The position numbers and the translations under genes were made by a program. The notes beneath the pieces were generated by a model. It was not told the origin of the DNA. It searched no databases and saw nothing but the letters and a program-made list of their open reading frames with translations. DNA of 29,499 nucleotides from JACPSX01 sp035288405 [NCBI: bacterium] (lineage in GTDB: Bacteria > JACPSX01). Below are positions 1-8,208 of this stretch, piece by piece; within the stretch, counting starts at the first letter, position 1; every line of letters starts with the position of its first letter. The DNA is taken from positions 1 through 29,499 of the forward strand of contig DATEAK010000322.1 of NCBI GenBank assembly GCA_035288405.1. The letters are read 5' to 3'.

Positions 1-579
1 GAAAACGGGGAACCCTGTTTCAAAGAAATCCTCTTTGAGCGGGATGAAGGAGTGCGGCCGGATACCTCCATGGAAGGGCTGGCCAAGCTGAAACCGGCCT
101 TTAAACTCAGGGGCACCGTCACGGCAGGTAATTCTTCTCAAACCAGCGACGGAGCCGCCGCCGTGGTGATTATGACCCGCGAGAGAGCTCGGGACCTGGG
201 GCTCAAGCCCATGGCGAGCTTTCGAGCTTACGCTCTGGCAGGGGTCCCCCCCGAACTCATGGGGATCGGCCCTGTGGAGGCTGTTCCCCGGGCTTTGAAA
301 ATGGCCGGAATCAGTCTGAAAGACGTTGACCTCTTCGAGCTCAACGAAGCGTTTGCGGCCCAAGCGCTCTGCGTGATCCGCCAGTTGGGACTCGATCCGG
401 AAAAGGTCAACGTGAACGGCGGGGCCATTGCGTTGGGTCACCCCCTCGGGTGCACGGGAGCGAAGCTTACGGCCACTCTGCTCCAGGAGATGAAACGCAG
501 GCAGGCCCGCTTTGGTGTGGTCACCATGTGCATTGGAGGAGGGATGGGCGCTGCCGGAGTTTTTGAGCGGACTGATTGA
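1..579 (+). CDS. Thiolase (acetyl-CoA acyltransferase), C-terminal half, cut by window start
   Basis: The frame is open from base 1, so the 5' end lies outside the window. The 192 residues seen are the second half of a roughly 390-residue thiolase. Three family signatures occur in order: NEAFAAQ, the catalytic-histidine box GHPLGCTGA, and the C-terminal [10 protein letters not shown] containing the second active-site cysteine. The nucleophilic cysteine of the N-terminal half is not in view. Thiolases cleave 3-ketoacyl-CoA, or condense two acyl-CoAs, in the cytoplasm. The acyl-CoA dehydrogenase 71 bp downstream on the same strand points to beta-oxidation (FadA-like) rather than polyhydroxybutyrate synthesis, but chain length cannot be read from this fragment. 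Family assignment is very secure; substrate is inferred. Confidence 0.95.
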   Translation, partial: ENGEPCFKEILFERDEGVRPDTSMEGLAKLKPAFKLRGTVTAGNSSQTSDGAAAVVIMTRERARDLGLKPMASFRAYALAGVPPELMGIGPVEAVPRALKMAGISLKDVDLFELNEAFAAQALCVIRQLGLDPEKVNVNGGAIALGHPLGCTGAKLTATLLQEMKRRQARFGVVTMCIGGGMGAAGVFERTD

Positions 580-650
580 GGGAACGGGGAACCGGCACAA
601 AAATCGGAACGACCGACAGTGCCGGAAGTTCCAAAAAGAGGAAATCTGAC

Positions 651-2441
651 ATGCCCGCAAAGCCCATGACCAAAGGGGGAATTTTTCTTCTCCAAGAAAC
701 TCCACCCCACGAAATTTTCACGCCGGAAGACTTCACCTCCGACCAGCAGCTCATTGCGCATACGGCCCGCGAGTTCATCGACAAGGAGGTCTTACCTCGA
801 ATTGGGGAGATTGAAACTCTGCCTGCGGGCTTGAACCGGCAACTGCTGACCAAAGCAGGGAAAGTGGGCCTCCTCATGATGGACGTCCCCGAGGAGTACG
901 GAGGAATGGGACTCGACCTCTCCACCTCCATGCTCGTCTCTGAAACCGTGGGGAGAAGCGGAGGCTCCTTCACGGCGACCATCAGCGACCACATTGGCAT
1001 CGGCACTTTGCCGATCATCTACGCGGGCAGCGATTACTTGCGTAAGAAATACCTGCCCAAACTGGCAACCGGTGAACTTTTGGGAGCCTACGCCTTGACC
1101 GAGCCCTGGTCCGGGTCCGACGCCATGGGTGCCCGGGCTTCGGCTGTCTTGAGCCGGAACGGCCGCCACTATGTTTTGAATGGGGTAAAACAATTCATCA
1201 CAAACGCCGGTTTTTCGGATCTGTTCACGGTGTTTGCCAAAGTGGACGGGCAAAAGTTCACATCCTTCGTCGTGGAAGCAGCCTGGCCCGGAGTCTCCAC
1301 CGGCCAGGAAGAGCACAAGATGGGACTCAAAGGCTCCTCAACACGGCAGCTGATCCTGGAGAACGTCCAAGTTCCCGTGGAAAACGTCCTGGGAGAGGTG
1401 GGGCGAGGACACGAGGTCGCCTTCAACATGCTGAACCTGGGCCGCCTCAAGCTGGGAGCCGCCTGCGTAGGCGCTGCCAAAGGACTCATTGAGACGGCCG
1501 TAGCCTATGCAAAACAGCGTCACCAGTTTGGTAGACCCATCGCTTCTTTTGGACTCATCAAGCACAAGATTTCTGAAATGACGCTGAAGACTTTCGTATG
1601 TGAGAGCATGGTGTACCGTACGACAGGGCTGATTGATGCTTCCATGGAAGATCTGGACCGGATGGATTCGGAATATAGTCAGAAGGCCGTGCGCAATATC
1701 GGCGAGTACGCCGTGGAATGCTCCATGCTCAAAGTGTATGGCAGCGAGGCCCTGGATCTGGTCGTGGACGAGGCCGTACAGATCTTCGGGGGCTACGGCT
1801 TCATCGAGGATTATCCCGTGGCCCGGGCCTACCGGGATTCGCGCATCAACCGGATCTTCGAGGGGACTAATGAGATTAACCGGCTGCTCATTTCCGAAAC
1901 CCTTCTGCGCCGTTCACTGAAAGGGGAGATTCCTTTTGTCGAAGCGGCCCGGACAGCGGCCGGGGAGATTCTATCTCCTGGTACCGCCCAGCAAAGCGCC
2001 GGCGGCAAAGTCTTGGAGGAGGAACGCGGTTTTCTGTCCCAGGCCAAGAAAGGGTTCCTGCTGTGCGCGGGAGTTGCAATCCAACGCTATCTGGACCGGA
2101 TCGAAGAGGAGCAGGAGGTCCTGGGAATGATGGCCGACATGGCCATGGCCATTTTCGCGACGGAGAGTTGCCTCCTGCGCACCCTGAAGCTCATCGAAAA
2201 GCAGGGGTCCGAGAAGTGCCGGATCCCGATCCTTCTTTCCCGGCTCGCGATGGCATCACTCCTGGAGGAGATTAACGGCACCGGCCGCACACTTCTCGCC
2301 ACGGCCGCGGAAGGTGACGAACTCCAAGCTCAACTTGCGGGCTTGAGCAAGCTCACCCGTCACACTCCGACGAACGCAGTGGCCCTGCGCCGCCAGGTGG
2401 CCGATCACATTTTGGAAGCTGAGAAATACCAGATCCGCTAG
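651..2441 (+). CDS. Acyl-CoA dehydrogenase, long (VLCAD/FadE-like) form
   Basis: This is a 596-residue FAD-dependent acyl-CoA dehydrogenase for the first oxidation step of fatty-acid breakdown. The N-terminal helical domain is followed by the flavin-contact motif YALTEPWSGSDA (residues 148-159), the HQFGRPI motif (291-297), and the catalytic-base region RIFEGTNEIN with Glu404. About 190 residues follow the catalytic core. This extra helical domain is typical of VLCAD/ACAD9-like and Bacillus FadE-like enzymes, whereas short-chain forms end near residue 380. ATG 651 is chosen because AAAGAGGAA lies just upstream. The frame stays open to a TTG at 576 overlapping the thiolase stop, but those 25 residues look non-homologous. 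It is probably co-transcribed with the thiolase. Its stop codon overlaps that of the opposing gene. Confidence 0.95.
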   Translation: MPAKPMTKGGIFLLQETPPHEIFTPEDFTSDQQLIAHTAREFIDKEVLPRIGEIETLPAGLNRQLLTKAGKVGLLMMDVPEEYGGMGLDLSTSMLVSETVGRSGGSFTATISDHIGIGTLPIIYAGSDYLRKKYLPKLATGELLGAYALTEPWSGSDAMGARASAVLSRNGRHYVLNGVKQFITNAGFSDLFTVFAKVDGQKFTSFVVEAAWPGVSTGQEEHKMGLKGSSTRQLILENVQVPVENVLGEVGRGHEVAFNMLNLGRLKLGAACVGAAKGLIETAVAYAKQRHQFGRPIASFGLIKHKISEMTLKTFVCESMVYRTTGLIDASMEDLDRMDSEYSQKAVRNIGEYAVECSMLKVYGSEALDLVVDEAVQIFGGYGFIEDYPVARAYRDSRINRIFEGTNEINRLLISETLLRRSLKGEIPFVEAARTAAGEILSPGTAQQSAGGKVLEEERGFLSQAKKGFLLCAGVAIQRYLDRIEEEQEVLGMMADMAMAIFATESCLLRTLKLIEKQGSEKCRIPILLSRLAMASLLEEINGTGRTLLATAAEGDELQAQLAGLSKLTRHTPTNAVALRRQVADHILEAEKYQIR

Positions 2442-3184
2442 AGGATGGCGGACAGGCCCCGGCGCAACATGATCACCGCCAGGAAAAAGAGGAGGACCAG
2501 GATGAAGCGGAAGAAGACCTTCTGGTCGACTCTCTTGAGAACCCACTGGCCCACAACAAAACCCAAGGCAGTGGGGATGCACACGAGAAGCGAGAGGACA
2601 AAAAGCTTCTGAGTCAGAAGCCCCGTGGCCACCAGCCCGCCAATGCGCGCAATCGTACTCAGGACATAGATTAAGGAGATCCCGCTTACAAACTCCTCCT
2701 TGGTAAGACCGAGGCAGTACAGGTACATGACCAGTGGAGGAGCTGAGATGGAGGTCATCCCTCCCAGGACCCCCGCGACCAGACCGATCCAGGGGGCATA
2801 CCTGACTTCATGATGAAGCGGGATCCGGAAAGACGGGCGCAAGAGGGAGTAGGCAATAAAAATCAGAAGCGCCACGCCCAGAATCAGGAAGAGAACGGAG
2901 CCTGAAAAGGATGCCAGAGCTTTTGTGCCGATGAGCGTTCCCAGCACCGAAAAAAACGCCAGGAAGCCGAACCGGCGCAATGAGGTCTTGAAGTATCCCC
3001 CCTGGAAGGCCTGAACCGCATTGGTCAACAGAACCGGGATGCTGACCACAACCACGGCGAAGGCAACCCCCGCGAAGTTTGCCAGGATCGGAGTCGTCAC
3101 CTGCGGCAAGCCGATCCCCGAAGCCCCCTTGACGATGCCCCCCAGGATAAAAACCGCAATCGTGCTCCACAGATGCTGCTCCAC
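2438..3184 (-). CDS. TauE/SafE family sulfite/anion exporter, membrane protein
   Basis: A 248-residue, very hydrophobic protein with about seven to eight membrane segments. It has the two-fold repeated layout of the TauE/SafE family: an N-terminal GGIVKGASGIGLPQV motif (residues 15-29) and a related GVLGGMTSISAPPLV motif in the middle (about 139-153). The family exports sulfite, sulfoacetate or similar organic anions across the inner membrane; the substrate here cannot be read from sequence. The start is GTG 3184, preceded by a good ribosome site (GGGAGG). A sigma70-like promoter lies upstream. The gene is divergent from the decarboxylase-like gene and convergent with the acyl-CoA dehydrogenase, sharing CTAG at the stop codons, so it is likely transcribed alone. 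Confidence 0.88.
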   Translation of the reverse strand: MEQHLWSTIAVFILGGIVKGASGIGLPQVTTPILANFAGVAFAVVVVSIPVLLTNAVQAFQGGYFKTSLRRFGFLAFFSVLGTLIGTKALASFSGSVLFLILGVALLIFIAYSLLRPSFRIPLHHEVRYAPWIGLVAGVLGGMTSISAPPLVMYLYCLGLTKEEFVSGISLIYVLSTIARIGGLVATGLLTQKLFVLSLLVCIPTALGFVVGQWVLKRVDQKVFFRFILVLLFFLAVIMLRRGLSAIL

Positions 3185-3231
3185 CCGCCCTCCCGAAAAG
3201 AAAAAAATGAATCGCTGGACAATAACGCCGG

Positions 3232-3260
3232 ACTATATCCGAACGAGCGAGAGATTTCAA
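3232..3260 (-). promoter_or_regulatory. Predicted sigma70 promoter for the TauE/SafE gene
   Basis: Read on the minus strand: -35 TTGAAA (3260-3255), 17-bp spacer, -10 TATAGT (3237-3232), followed by a 5' leader of about 40 nt to GTG 3184. The match and ideal spacing make this one of the better promoters in the window. It is divergent from the promoter at 3302-3330. Confidence 0.6.
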
Positions 3261-3301
3261 CAAGGGAAGACCGGCACAGGCGGCGAGCGGAGTTGGGGTG
3301 C

Positions 3302-3330
3302 TTGACTTTTCCCGGGCCCGCTGTTATCTA
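3302..3330 (+). promoter_or_regulatory. Predicted sigma70 promoter for the decarboxylase-like gene
   Basis: -35 TTGACT (3302-3307), 17-bp spacer, -10 TATCTA (3325-3330). The start codon is at 3417, giving a leader of about 80 nt. It sits back to back with the minus-strand promoter at 3232-3260. Confidence 0.5.
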
Positions 3331-3416
3331 GAAAAAGCTCTCTTACTTTCCACGCACCGGTTACGGTCCTGCGAAGCTTGCTTGCCCTGCACGGCGCTGG
3401 CAGAGGAAGGAACGTC

Positions 3417-4409
3417 ATGTCGAAACTACGCATCACCCTGGCTTGTGGGGACTACGACCGCACTCGGGCGCTCGTGGACGGTCGCGTACAGCCCGAAGGG
3501 ATCGATCTCAATTATATCCAGCTGCGGCCGGAAGAGATTTTCTGGCGCATGCTCCGCGACCATGAATTCGAAGCCTCCGAAATGTCCATGTCTTCCTACC
3601 TCATTGCCCGGGATCGGGGCGAGCCGTCCTTAATCGCTCTGCCGGTGTTTGTGTCTCGCATGTTTCGCCATTCTTGCATTTACATCAACACGAAGTCCGG
3701 AATCCGCGAACCCAAGGACCTGGTGGGAAAACGGGTCGGGGTCCCGGAATATCAGATCACCATGGCCCTGTGGGTGCGCGGTCTTCTAGAACACGAATAT
3801 GGGGTCTCCCCCCATCAGATGATCTGGTTCACGGGGGGAGGAGAACAACCGGGCCGGCAGGAAAAAATCCCTCTCCACTTACCTCCCGATCTGCAAATCC
3901 ATCCCATCCCGGCTCACAGGACGTTGGCCGACATGCTCGAATCCGGGGAAATTGACGCACTGGTCATTGCCTACATGCCCTCCATCTTCCTGCGCGGGGC
4001 TCCCCATATCCGTCGCTTGATTCCAGACTACCGGAAAGTGGAGCAGGAATATTATCGCCGGACCCGCATCTACCCGATCATGCACACGATCGTGCTGCGA
4101 GGGGATATCTACGATCAAAATCCCTGGGTTGCCCAGAGTCTCTACAAAGCGTTTTGCCAGTCCATGCGCCTGTGCCAGGCTTCTCTGTACGATACGAATG
4201 CTCTGGTGTGTTCCATCCCATGGCTCATCGCCGAGATTGAAGAGACCCGAGACCTAATGGGGGAAAACTTCTGGCCCTATGGTGTCGGGACAAACCGCCC
4301 AACACTGGAAACCCTGACCCAGTACAGCTTTGAGCAAGGCCTGACCCGTCGTCGCCTGGAGGTCGACAGTCTCTTTGCCTCGAACACTCTGCAAGAGTTC
4401 AAAATCTAA
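3417..4409 (+). CDS. 4,5-dihydroxyphthalate decarboxylase-like / periplasmic-binding-fold protein
   Basis: A 330-residue protein that resembles the 4,5-dihydroxyphthalate decarboxylase (Pht5) family. It opens with the family pattern LRITLACGDYDRTRALVDG and continues with PEGIDLNYI, EASEMSMSSYL and a DLVGKRVGVPEYQ segment. The latter is shared with NMT1/SsuA-type substrate-binding proteins, which have the same fold. There is no signal peptide or lipobox, so it appears cytoplasmic, which favours an enzyme over a transporter component. No other phthalate-pathway genes are nearby, so the true substrate is unknown. ATG 3417 is supported by AGAGGAAGG just upstream; a longer start would have no comparable site. 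It is followed 16 bp later by endonuclease III. Confidence 0.75.
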   Translation: MSKLRITLACGDYDRTRALVDGRVQPEGIDLNYIQLRPEEIFWRMLRDHEFEASEMSMSSYLIARDRGEPSLIALPVFVSRMFRHSCIYINTKSGIREPKDLVGKRVGVPEYQITMALWVRGLLEHEYGVSPHQMIWFTGGGEQPGRQEKIPLHLPPDLQIHPIPAHRTLADMLESGEIDALVIAYMPSIFLRGAPHIRRLIPDYRKVEQEYYRRTRIYPIMHTIVLRGDIYDQNPWVAQSLYKAFCQSMRLCQASLYDTNALVCSIPWLIAEIEETRDLMGENFWPYGVGTNRPTLETLTQYSFEQGLTRRRLEVDSLFASNTLQEFKI

Positions 4410-4425
4410 GGAAGGCCCGGTTTCT

Positions 4426-5118
4426 TTGCGCCGGCGGGCAGCCAAAATCGTGGCTCGCCTGCACAAAACGTATCCAGAAGCCCGCTGTTCCCTCCACTTC
4501 AGTAATCCGCTCGAGCTCCTGGTCGCCACTGTTCTTTCAGCCCAGTGCACTGATGAGCGGGTGAACCAGATCACCCCGGCCCTCTTTCGGCAATTCCCCA
4601 GGGCCCGGGATTATGCAAACGCCCCACGACCGGTTCTTGAAGAAGCGATCCGGCTGGCCGGACTCTACCGCCACAAAGCACGCCACATCCAGGAAACCTG
4701 CGCCATCCTTGTGAACCGGTTTCAGGAGCAAGTGCCCCGGACAATGGAAGAGTTGTTGGAGCTTCCCGGCGTGGGGCGCAAGACAGCCAACGTGATTCTG
4801 GGAAATGCCTTCGGAGTCAGCAGCGGCATTGCCGTGGACACCCACGCGCGCAGAGTGGCCAACCGCCTTGAGCTTACTTCCTTCAGCGACCCCAAGAAGA
4901 TCGAGCAGGACCTGTTGGTACTGATCCCCAAAAAGGAGTGGACACAGATTACCCATCTTTTCATAGAGCACGGGCGCCGGGTCTGCACAGCCCGGGCTCC
5001 GCGCTGTACCGACTGCTCGCTGTTGGAGATCTGCCCCTACCCCGGGGTCGCTCCCTGCGCTGACTCTCTCTTTCAGAGCCGTAGACCCAGCGGAAACAAA
5101 TCAAGCGGTAGTTCGTGA
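4426..5118 (+). CDS. nth: Endonuclease III (DNA glycosylase/AP lyase)
   Basis: About 230 residues. It removes oxidised pyrimidines from DNA and nicks the abasic site (base excision repair). The helix-hairpin-helix motif LPGVGRKTANVIL contains the catalytic lysine, and the following AVDTHARR contains the catalytic aspartate. The C-terminal iron-sulfur loop has four cysteines spaced C-x6-C-x2-C-x5-C (CTARAPRCTDCSLLEIC). No in-frame ATG exists near the expected N-terminus. TTG 4426 is chosen because AAGGAAGG (4408-4415) lies 10 nt upstream and overlaps the previous stop region; the alternative TTG 4375 would overlap the previous gene by 35 bp. A tail of about 24 residues after the cluster is slightly longer than in the E. 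coli enzyme. Confidence 0.95.
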   Translation: MRRRAAKIVARLHKTYPEARCSLHFSNPLELLVATVLSAQCTDERVNQITPALFRQFPRARDYANAPRPVLEEAIRLAGLYRHKARHIQETCAILVNRFQEQVPRTMEELLELPGVGRKTANVILGNAFGVSSGIAVDTHARRVANRLELTSFSDPKKIEQDLLVLIPKKEWTQITHLFIEHGRRVCTARAPRCTDCSLLEICPYPGVAPCADSLFQSRRPSGNKSSGSS

Positions 5119-5191
5119 CAAATTTAGGAACAACTCCCCTTGATTTCCCACGTTCTTTGCCGTTAAGTAAATATGGAGGAGAAGAAAAACC

Positions 5192-6118
5192 GTGCTGCGA
5201 TCCGTATTGCTTACTCTGGCTCCCCATGAAGGTGTAAAACGGTTTCTGACCGAGGCGGTTCAAGTGCGCCGGGCCGTCCGGCGCTTTGTGGCCGGTGAAA
5301 CTCTTGCGGAAGCATTGCCGGCCGTTATGGAGTTGAACCGTCAGGGTCTTCAAGCCACCATGGACCACCTGGGAGAAAGCGGAGTAGACCGCCGGGGAGC
5401 CCGTCAGGCCACGGATACCTACCTGGAACTTCTAGACGTCATTTCTCGGAAACGGGTATCTTCGCACATCTCAGTGAAACTCACCCAACTGGGACTGGAG
5501 ACGGACACCGAGTTTTGCCTGGAAAACATGCGGCACATCCTGGAAGAGGCAGCCAGACGCCAGAACTTCGTGCGCATCGACATGGAGGGGTCCCGGTACA
5601 CGAAAAAGACCCTCGATCTCTTCCATCTGCTGCGCCGCTCCTACGGGAACGTTGGAGTGGTTCTGCAAGCGTATCTTTATCGCACCGAGATGGATCTCGA
5701 ACACCTCATTCCGATGGGAACGAATGTCCGGCTGTGCAAGGGCGCTTACCAGGAAAGTGCCGAAATCGCCTATCCCAGGAAATCGGATATGGACCAAAAC
5801 TACCTCAAGCTCCTGGAGAACCTGATGAGCCCCAGGGCTCAACGGGCCGGAGTCTACGTGGCCATCGCCACCCACGATGAGAAAATCATCCGGCGGGCCC
5901 GCAGCATGGCAAACCGCCTGGGATTGGACCCGCACAATTTCGAATTTCAAATGCTCTACGGCATCCGCCGGGACCTGCAGAGCCGGCTGGCCAGAGCCGG
6001 CTACCGGGTACGGATCTACGTGCCCTATGGAAAAGAATGGTACCCTTACTTTTTGCGGCGCCTGGCGGAACGGCCCGCGAACCTCGTCTTCCTCCTAAAG
6101 AACCTCTTCCGAGGTTAG
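5192..6118 (+). CDS. Proline dehydrogenase (monofunctional PRODH)
   Basis: A 308-residue, single-domain FAD enzyme oxidising L-proline to pyrroline-5-carboxylate, passing electrons to quinone. The PRODH barrel motifs are present in order: SVKLTQLGL, RIDMEGSRYT, QAYLYRTEMDL, RLCKGAYQE, IATHDEKI, FEFQMLYGIR, and the C-terminal substrate-binding helix with YFLRRLAERPAN. The two arginines of that helix normally pair with the proline carboxylate. Size matches the Thermus/Deinococcus-type monofunctional enzymes rather than bifunctional PutA. The partner P5C dehydrogenase is not in the window. The start is GTG 5192 with ATGGAGGAGAAG upstream. Its stop overlaps the opposing SDR gene by 4 nt (TTAG). 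Confidence 0.93.
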   Translation: MLRSVLLTLAPHEGVKRFLTEAVQVRRAVRRFVAGETLAEALPAVMELNRQGLQATMDHLGESGVDRRGARQATDTYLELLDVISRKRVSSHISVKLTQLGLETDTEFCLENMRHILEEAARRQNFVRIDMEGSRYTKKTLDLFHLLRRSYGNVGVVLQAYLYRTEMDLEHLIPMGTNVRLCKGAYQESAEIAYPRKSDMDQNYLKLLENLMSPRAQRAGVYVAIATHDEKIIRRARSMANRLGLDPHNFEFQMLYGIRRDLQSRLARAGYRVRIYVPYGKEWYPYFLRRLAERPANLVFLLKNLFRG

Positions 6119-6876
6119 CCTAATAAGAAGCCGCCCCCGTTTACGTGGAGAGTCTGTCCGGTAACGTATCGGCTCATTTCGCCAAGCAGAAAGAGGCAGG
6201 GACCCACCAGGTCCTCAGGAACTCCGATCCGTCCCATGGGAATCCCCTTCAAACGGTCTTGCGCATGGGCGGCGAATTCCTCCTCCGTAGCATCTCCCCT
6301 CAGCAGTGCGGTGTCGATGGGGCCGGGAGCTACCGCATTGACCCGAATCCCCTCGGGAGCCGCTTCCATGGCCAGAGATTTTGTGAAGCCCACGATGCCC
6401 GCCTTGGCAGCTGCGTAATGAGCGGCGTTCTTGGCGCCCTTGGCTCCAAGCCCGGAGGAGAAATTCACGATGCTCCCCGCCTTCTGGGATCTCATGGGTC
6501 CCAGTGCCTCCCGACAGCACAAGAAAGTCCCTGTGAGATGGACCTCGATCAAGCGCTTCCAGTCCGTTAAGCTGAGTTCAGCTACCGGTGTATAGCGTAA
6601 AAAGCCGGCTGCATTGACGAGCATATCCAGACGGCCATAGCGGGAGACAATATCGCCAATTGTTCCGGTGACTCCAGACTCCTGCGAGACATCGACCCGA
6701 TAGGCCATGCAGCGCCCCTTTTGGGCTTGAATCTCTGCTGCAACTCGCTCCGTCCCGACCTGATTCAGATCCGCCAGGCCCACAACAGCGCCCTGCCGAG
6801 CTAATTCCAACGCCACGGCCCGTCCGATCCCCGCGGCACTACCCGTCACCAAAGCCACTTTCCCTGCAAATTCCAC
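6115..6876 (-). CDS. SDR family oxidoreductase (FabG-like)
   Basis: A 253-residue classical short-chain dehydrogenase. It has the Rossmann cofactor loop TGSAAGIGRA (residues 11-20), the NAAG motif (LVNAAGF, 87-93), catalytic Ser at 140/141, and the YxxxK pair Tyr154/Lys158. The end of beta-2 reads GLADLNQ; an acidic residue there usually means NAD preference. The catalytic-tetrad Asn position is His113 (VHLTG), a variant I recall from other SDRs. The substrate is unknown; 3-oxoacyl or hydroxyacyl thioesters and alcohols are all possible. The start is GTG 6876, with a strong AAAGGAGGAA site. It is divergent from the deoxyhypusine synthase-like gene and convergent with proline dehydrogenase. 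Confidence 0.9.
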   Translation of the reverse strand: MEFAGKVALVTGSAAGIGRAVALELARQGAVVGLADLNQVGTERVAAEIQAQKGRCMAYRVDVSQESGVTGTIGDIVSRYGRLDMLVNAAGFLRYTPVAELSLTDWKRLIEVHLTGTFLCCREALGPMRSQKAGSIVNFSSGLGAKGAKNAAHYAAAKAGIVGFTKSLAMEAAPEGIRVNAVAPGPIDTALLRGDATEEEFAAHAQDRLKGIPMGRIGVPEDLVGPCLFLLGEMSRYVTGQTLHVNGGGFLLG

Positions 6877-6920
6877 TTCTTCCTCCTTTCTTCTCAGTAC
6901 AGGCTTCGAGATAGTCGCTG

Positions 6921-6950
6921 ATGTTACTTCGCTCTCACTGTCGGAGTCAA
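6921..6950 (-). promoter_or_regulatory. Candidate promoter for the SDR gene
   Basis: On the minus strand: -35 TTGACT (6950-6945), 18-bp spacer, -10 TAACAT (6926-6921), about 45 nt before GTG 6876. The -35 is good and the -10 only moderate. Confidence 0.35.
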
Positions 6951-6968
6951 ACAGAGTCTCAAATTTCC

Positions 6969-6998
6969 TTGACTCCCCTCGGATTCATTTCGTATCAT
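6969..6998 (+). promoter_or_regulatory. Predicted sigma70 promoter for the deoxyhypusine synthase-like/thrC pair
   Basis: -35 TTGACT (6969-6974), 18-bp spacer, -10 TATCAT (6993-6998). The leader to ATG 7074 is about 70 nt and contains a short GATCT/AGATC inverted repeat (7021-7045) of no clear meaning. Confidence 0.5.
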
Positions 6999-7073
6999 TC
7001 ATTTATCGTTAACGTTTTCCGAGATCTCTTTGATTTGTTCTAAGATCAAGAAAACCCCGAGAAAGCGCAGCAA

Positions 7074-8198
7074 ATGTCAGAGAAGAGTTCTTTCCTCAAA
7101 GGAAAACCGATCCGGCCGGAACCCATAGAAGCCGGGGCATCCGTCGCCGACCTCGTGGATAAAACCTTCCTCGCCTACAACGCGGCCAGGTTGCGGGAAG
7201 GGTGCCGTCTGTACGTGGAGAAAATGCTGCAGGAGGGTGTCACCGTCGGGATGAGCCTCACCGGCGCTTTGACCCCGGCCGGCCTGGGGCGTTCCTGTCT
7301 GATTCCCTTGATGAAAATGGGGTTCGTGGACTGGATCGTAAGCACGGGGGCCAATCTCTACCACGACACTCACTTCAGTCTTGGCTTCAATCTTCACCAG
7401 GGAACCCCGTTTTTGGATGACCGCCAGCTCCGCAAGGAACAAGTAATCCGCATCTATGACATCCTTTTTGAATACGACGTTTTGTTGTCCACGGATGCTT
7501 TCTATCGGCAGGTCATGTCTCTGCCCGAATTCCAGAAAGTGATGGGAACCGCGGAGTTCCACTATCGGGTGGGGAAATACGTACGCGAGAGGGAGCGGGC
7601 CTTGAGCGTTGAAGGGGGCAGCATCTTGTCCGTGGCCCATGAGGTTGAGGTCCCTATCTTTACTTCTTCTCCGGGAGACAGCTCGATCGGAATGAACATC
7701 GCAGCTCTGGCCCTGGAAGGGAATCAACTGCAAATTGATCCGAATGTCGATGTCAACCAGACCGCGGCTATTGTCTGGCAAGCCCGGAGAAAGGGCGGAG
7801 GCAGCGGTCTGTTCATTCTCGGCGGAGGTTCCCCGAAGAACTTCGTTTTACAGACGGAACCCTATATTCAGGAGATTCTGGGGATCGAAGACTCGGGGCA
7901 CGATTACTTCCTGCAAATTACCGATGCCCGCCCTGACACGGGAGGACTTTCCGGAGCCACCCCGAGCGAAGCCGTGAGTTGGGGGAAAGTGGATCCGGAC
8001 AAGCTTCCCGACGCGGTGGTTGCTTATGTGGATTCTACCATCGCTCTCCCTCTGATTACGGCCTACGCGTTTTCCCGGCGGGAGCCTCGCGAACCGAAAA
8101 GACTCTACGGCCGGTTGGAGCAGTGGACCGCGGACTTGCGTCAGAGTTTTTTGTCCTCCAAAAACTCCACCGGCAAGGGAGTCAACACCCGAGATTGA
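7074..8198 (+). CDS. Deoxyhypusine synthase-like protein
   Basis: A 374-residue member of the deoxyhypusine synthase family. In eukaryotes and archaea the family moves an aminobutyl group from spermidine to a lysine of eIF5A/aIF5A, using NAD. Seen here: the N-terminal [16 protein letters not shown] segment, a STGANLYHD loop, the central [14 protein letters not shown] motif (residues 193-206), GGGSPKNF, and SEAVSWGK ending in Lys305. That lysine aligns with the catalytic lysine that carries the aminobutyl intermediate. Bacteria lack eIF5A, and characterised bacterial relatives act on free amines, for example as homospermidine synthases, so polyamine synthesis is the likeliest role. It is followed 10 bp later by thrC and probably co-transcribed with it. 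ATG 7074 has only a weak ribosome site. Confidence 0.9.
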   Translation: MSEKSSFLKGKPIRPEPIEAGASVADLVDKTFLAYNAARLREGCRLYVEKMLQEGVTVGMSLTGALTPAGLGRSCLIPLMKMGFVDWIVSTGANLYHDTHFSLGFNLHQGTPFLDDRQLRKEQVIRIYDILFEYDVLLSTDAFYRQVMSLPEFQKVMGTAEFHYRVGKYVRERERALSVEGGSILSVAHEVEVPIFTSSPGDSSIGMNIAALALEGNQLQIDPNVDVNQTAAIVWQARRKGGGSGLFILGGGSPKNFVLQTEPYIQEILGIEDSGHDYFLQITDARPDTGGLSGATPSEAVSWGKVDPDKLPDAVVAYVDSTIALPLITAYAFSRREPREPKRLYGRLEQWTADLRQSFLSSKNSTGKGVNTRD

Positions 8199-8208
8199 GG
8201 AAGTTCCC

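Noticed and set aside
576-650. TTG start extending the acyl-CoA dehydrogenase by 25 residues
   Set aside because: The added stretch is polar and unlike the family, and ATG 651 has a much better ribosome site.
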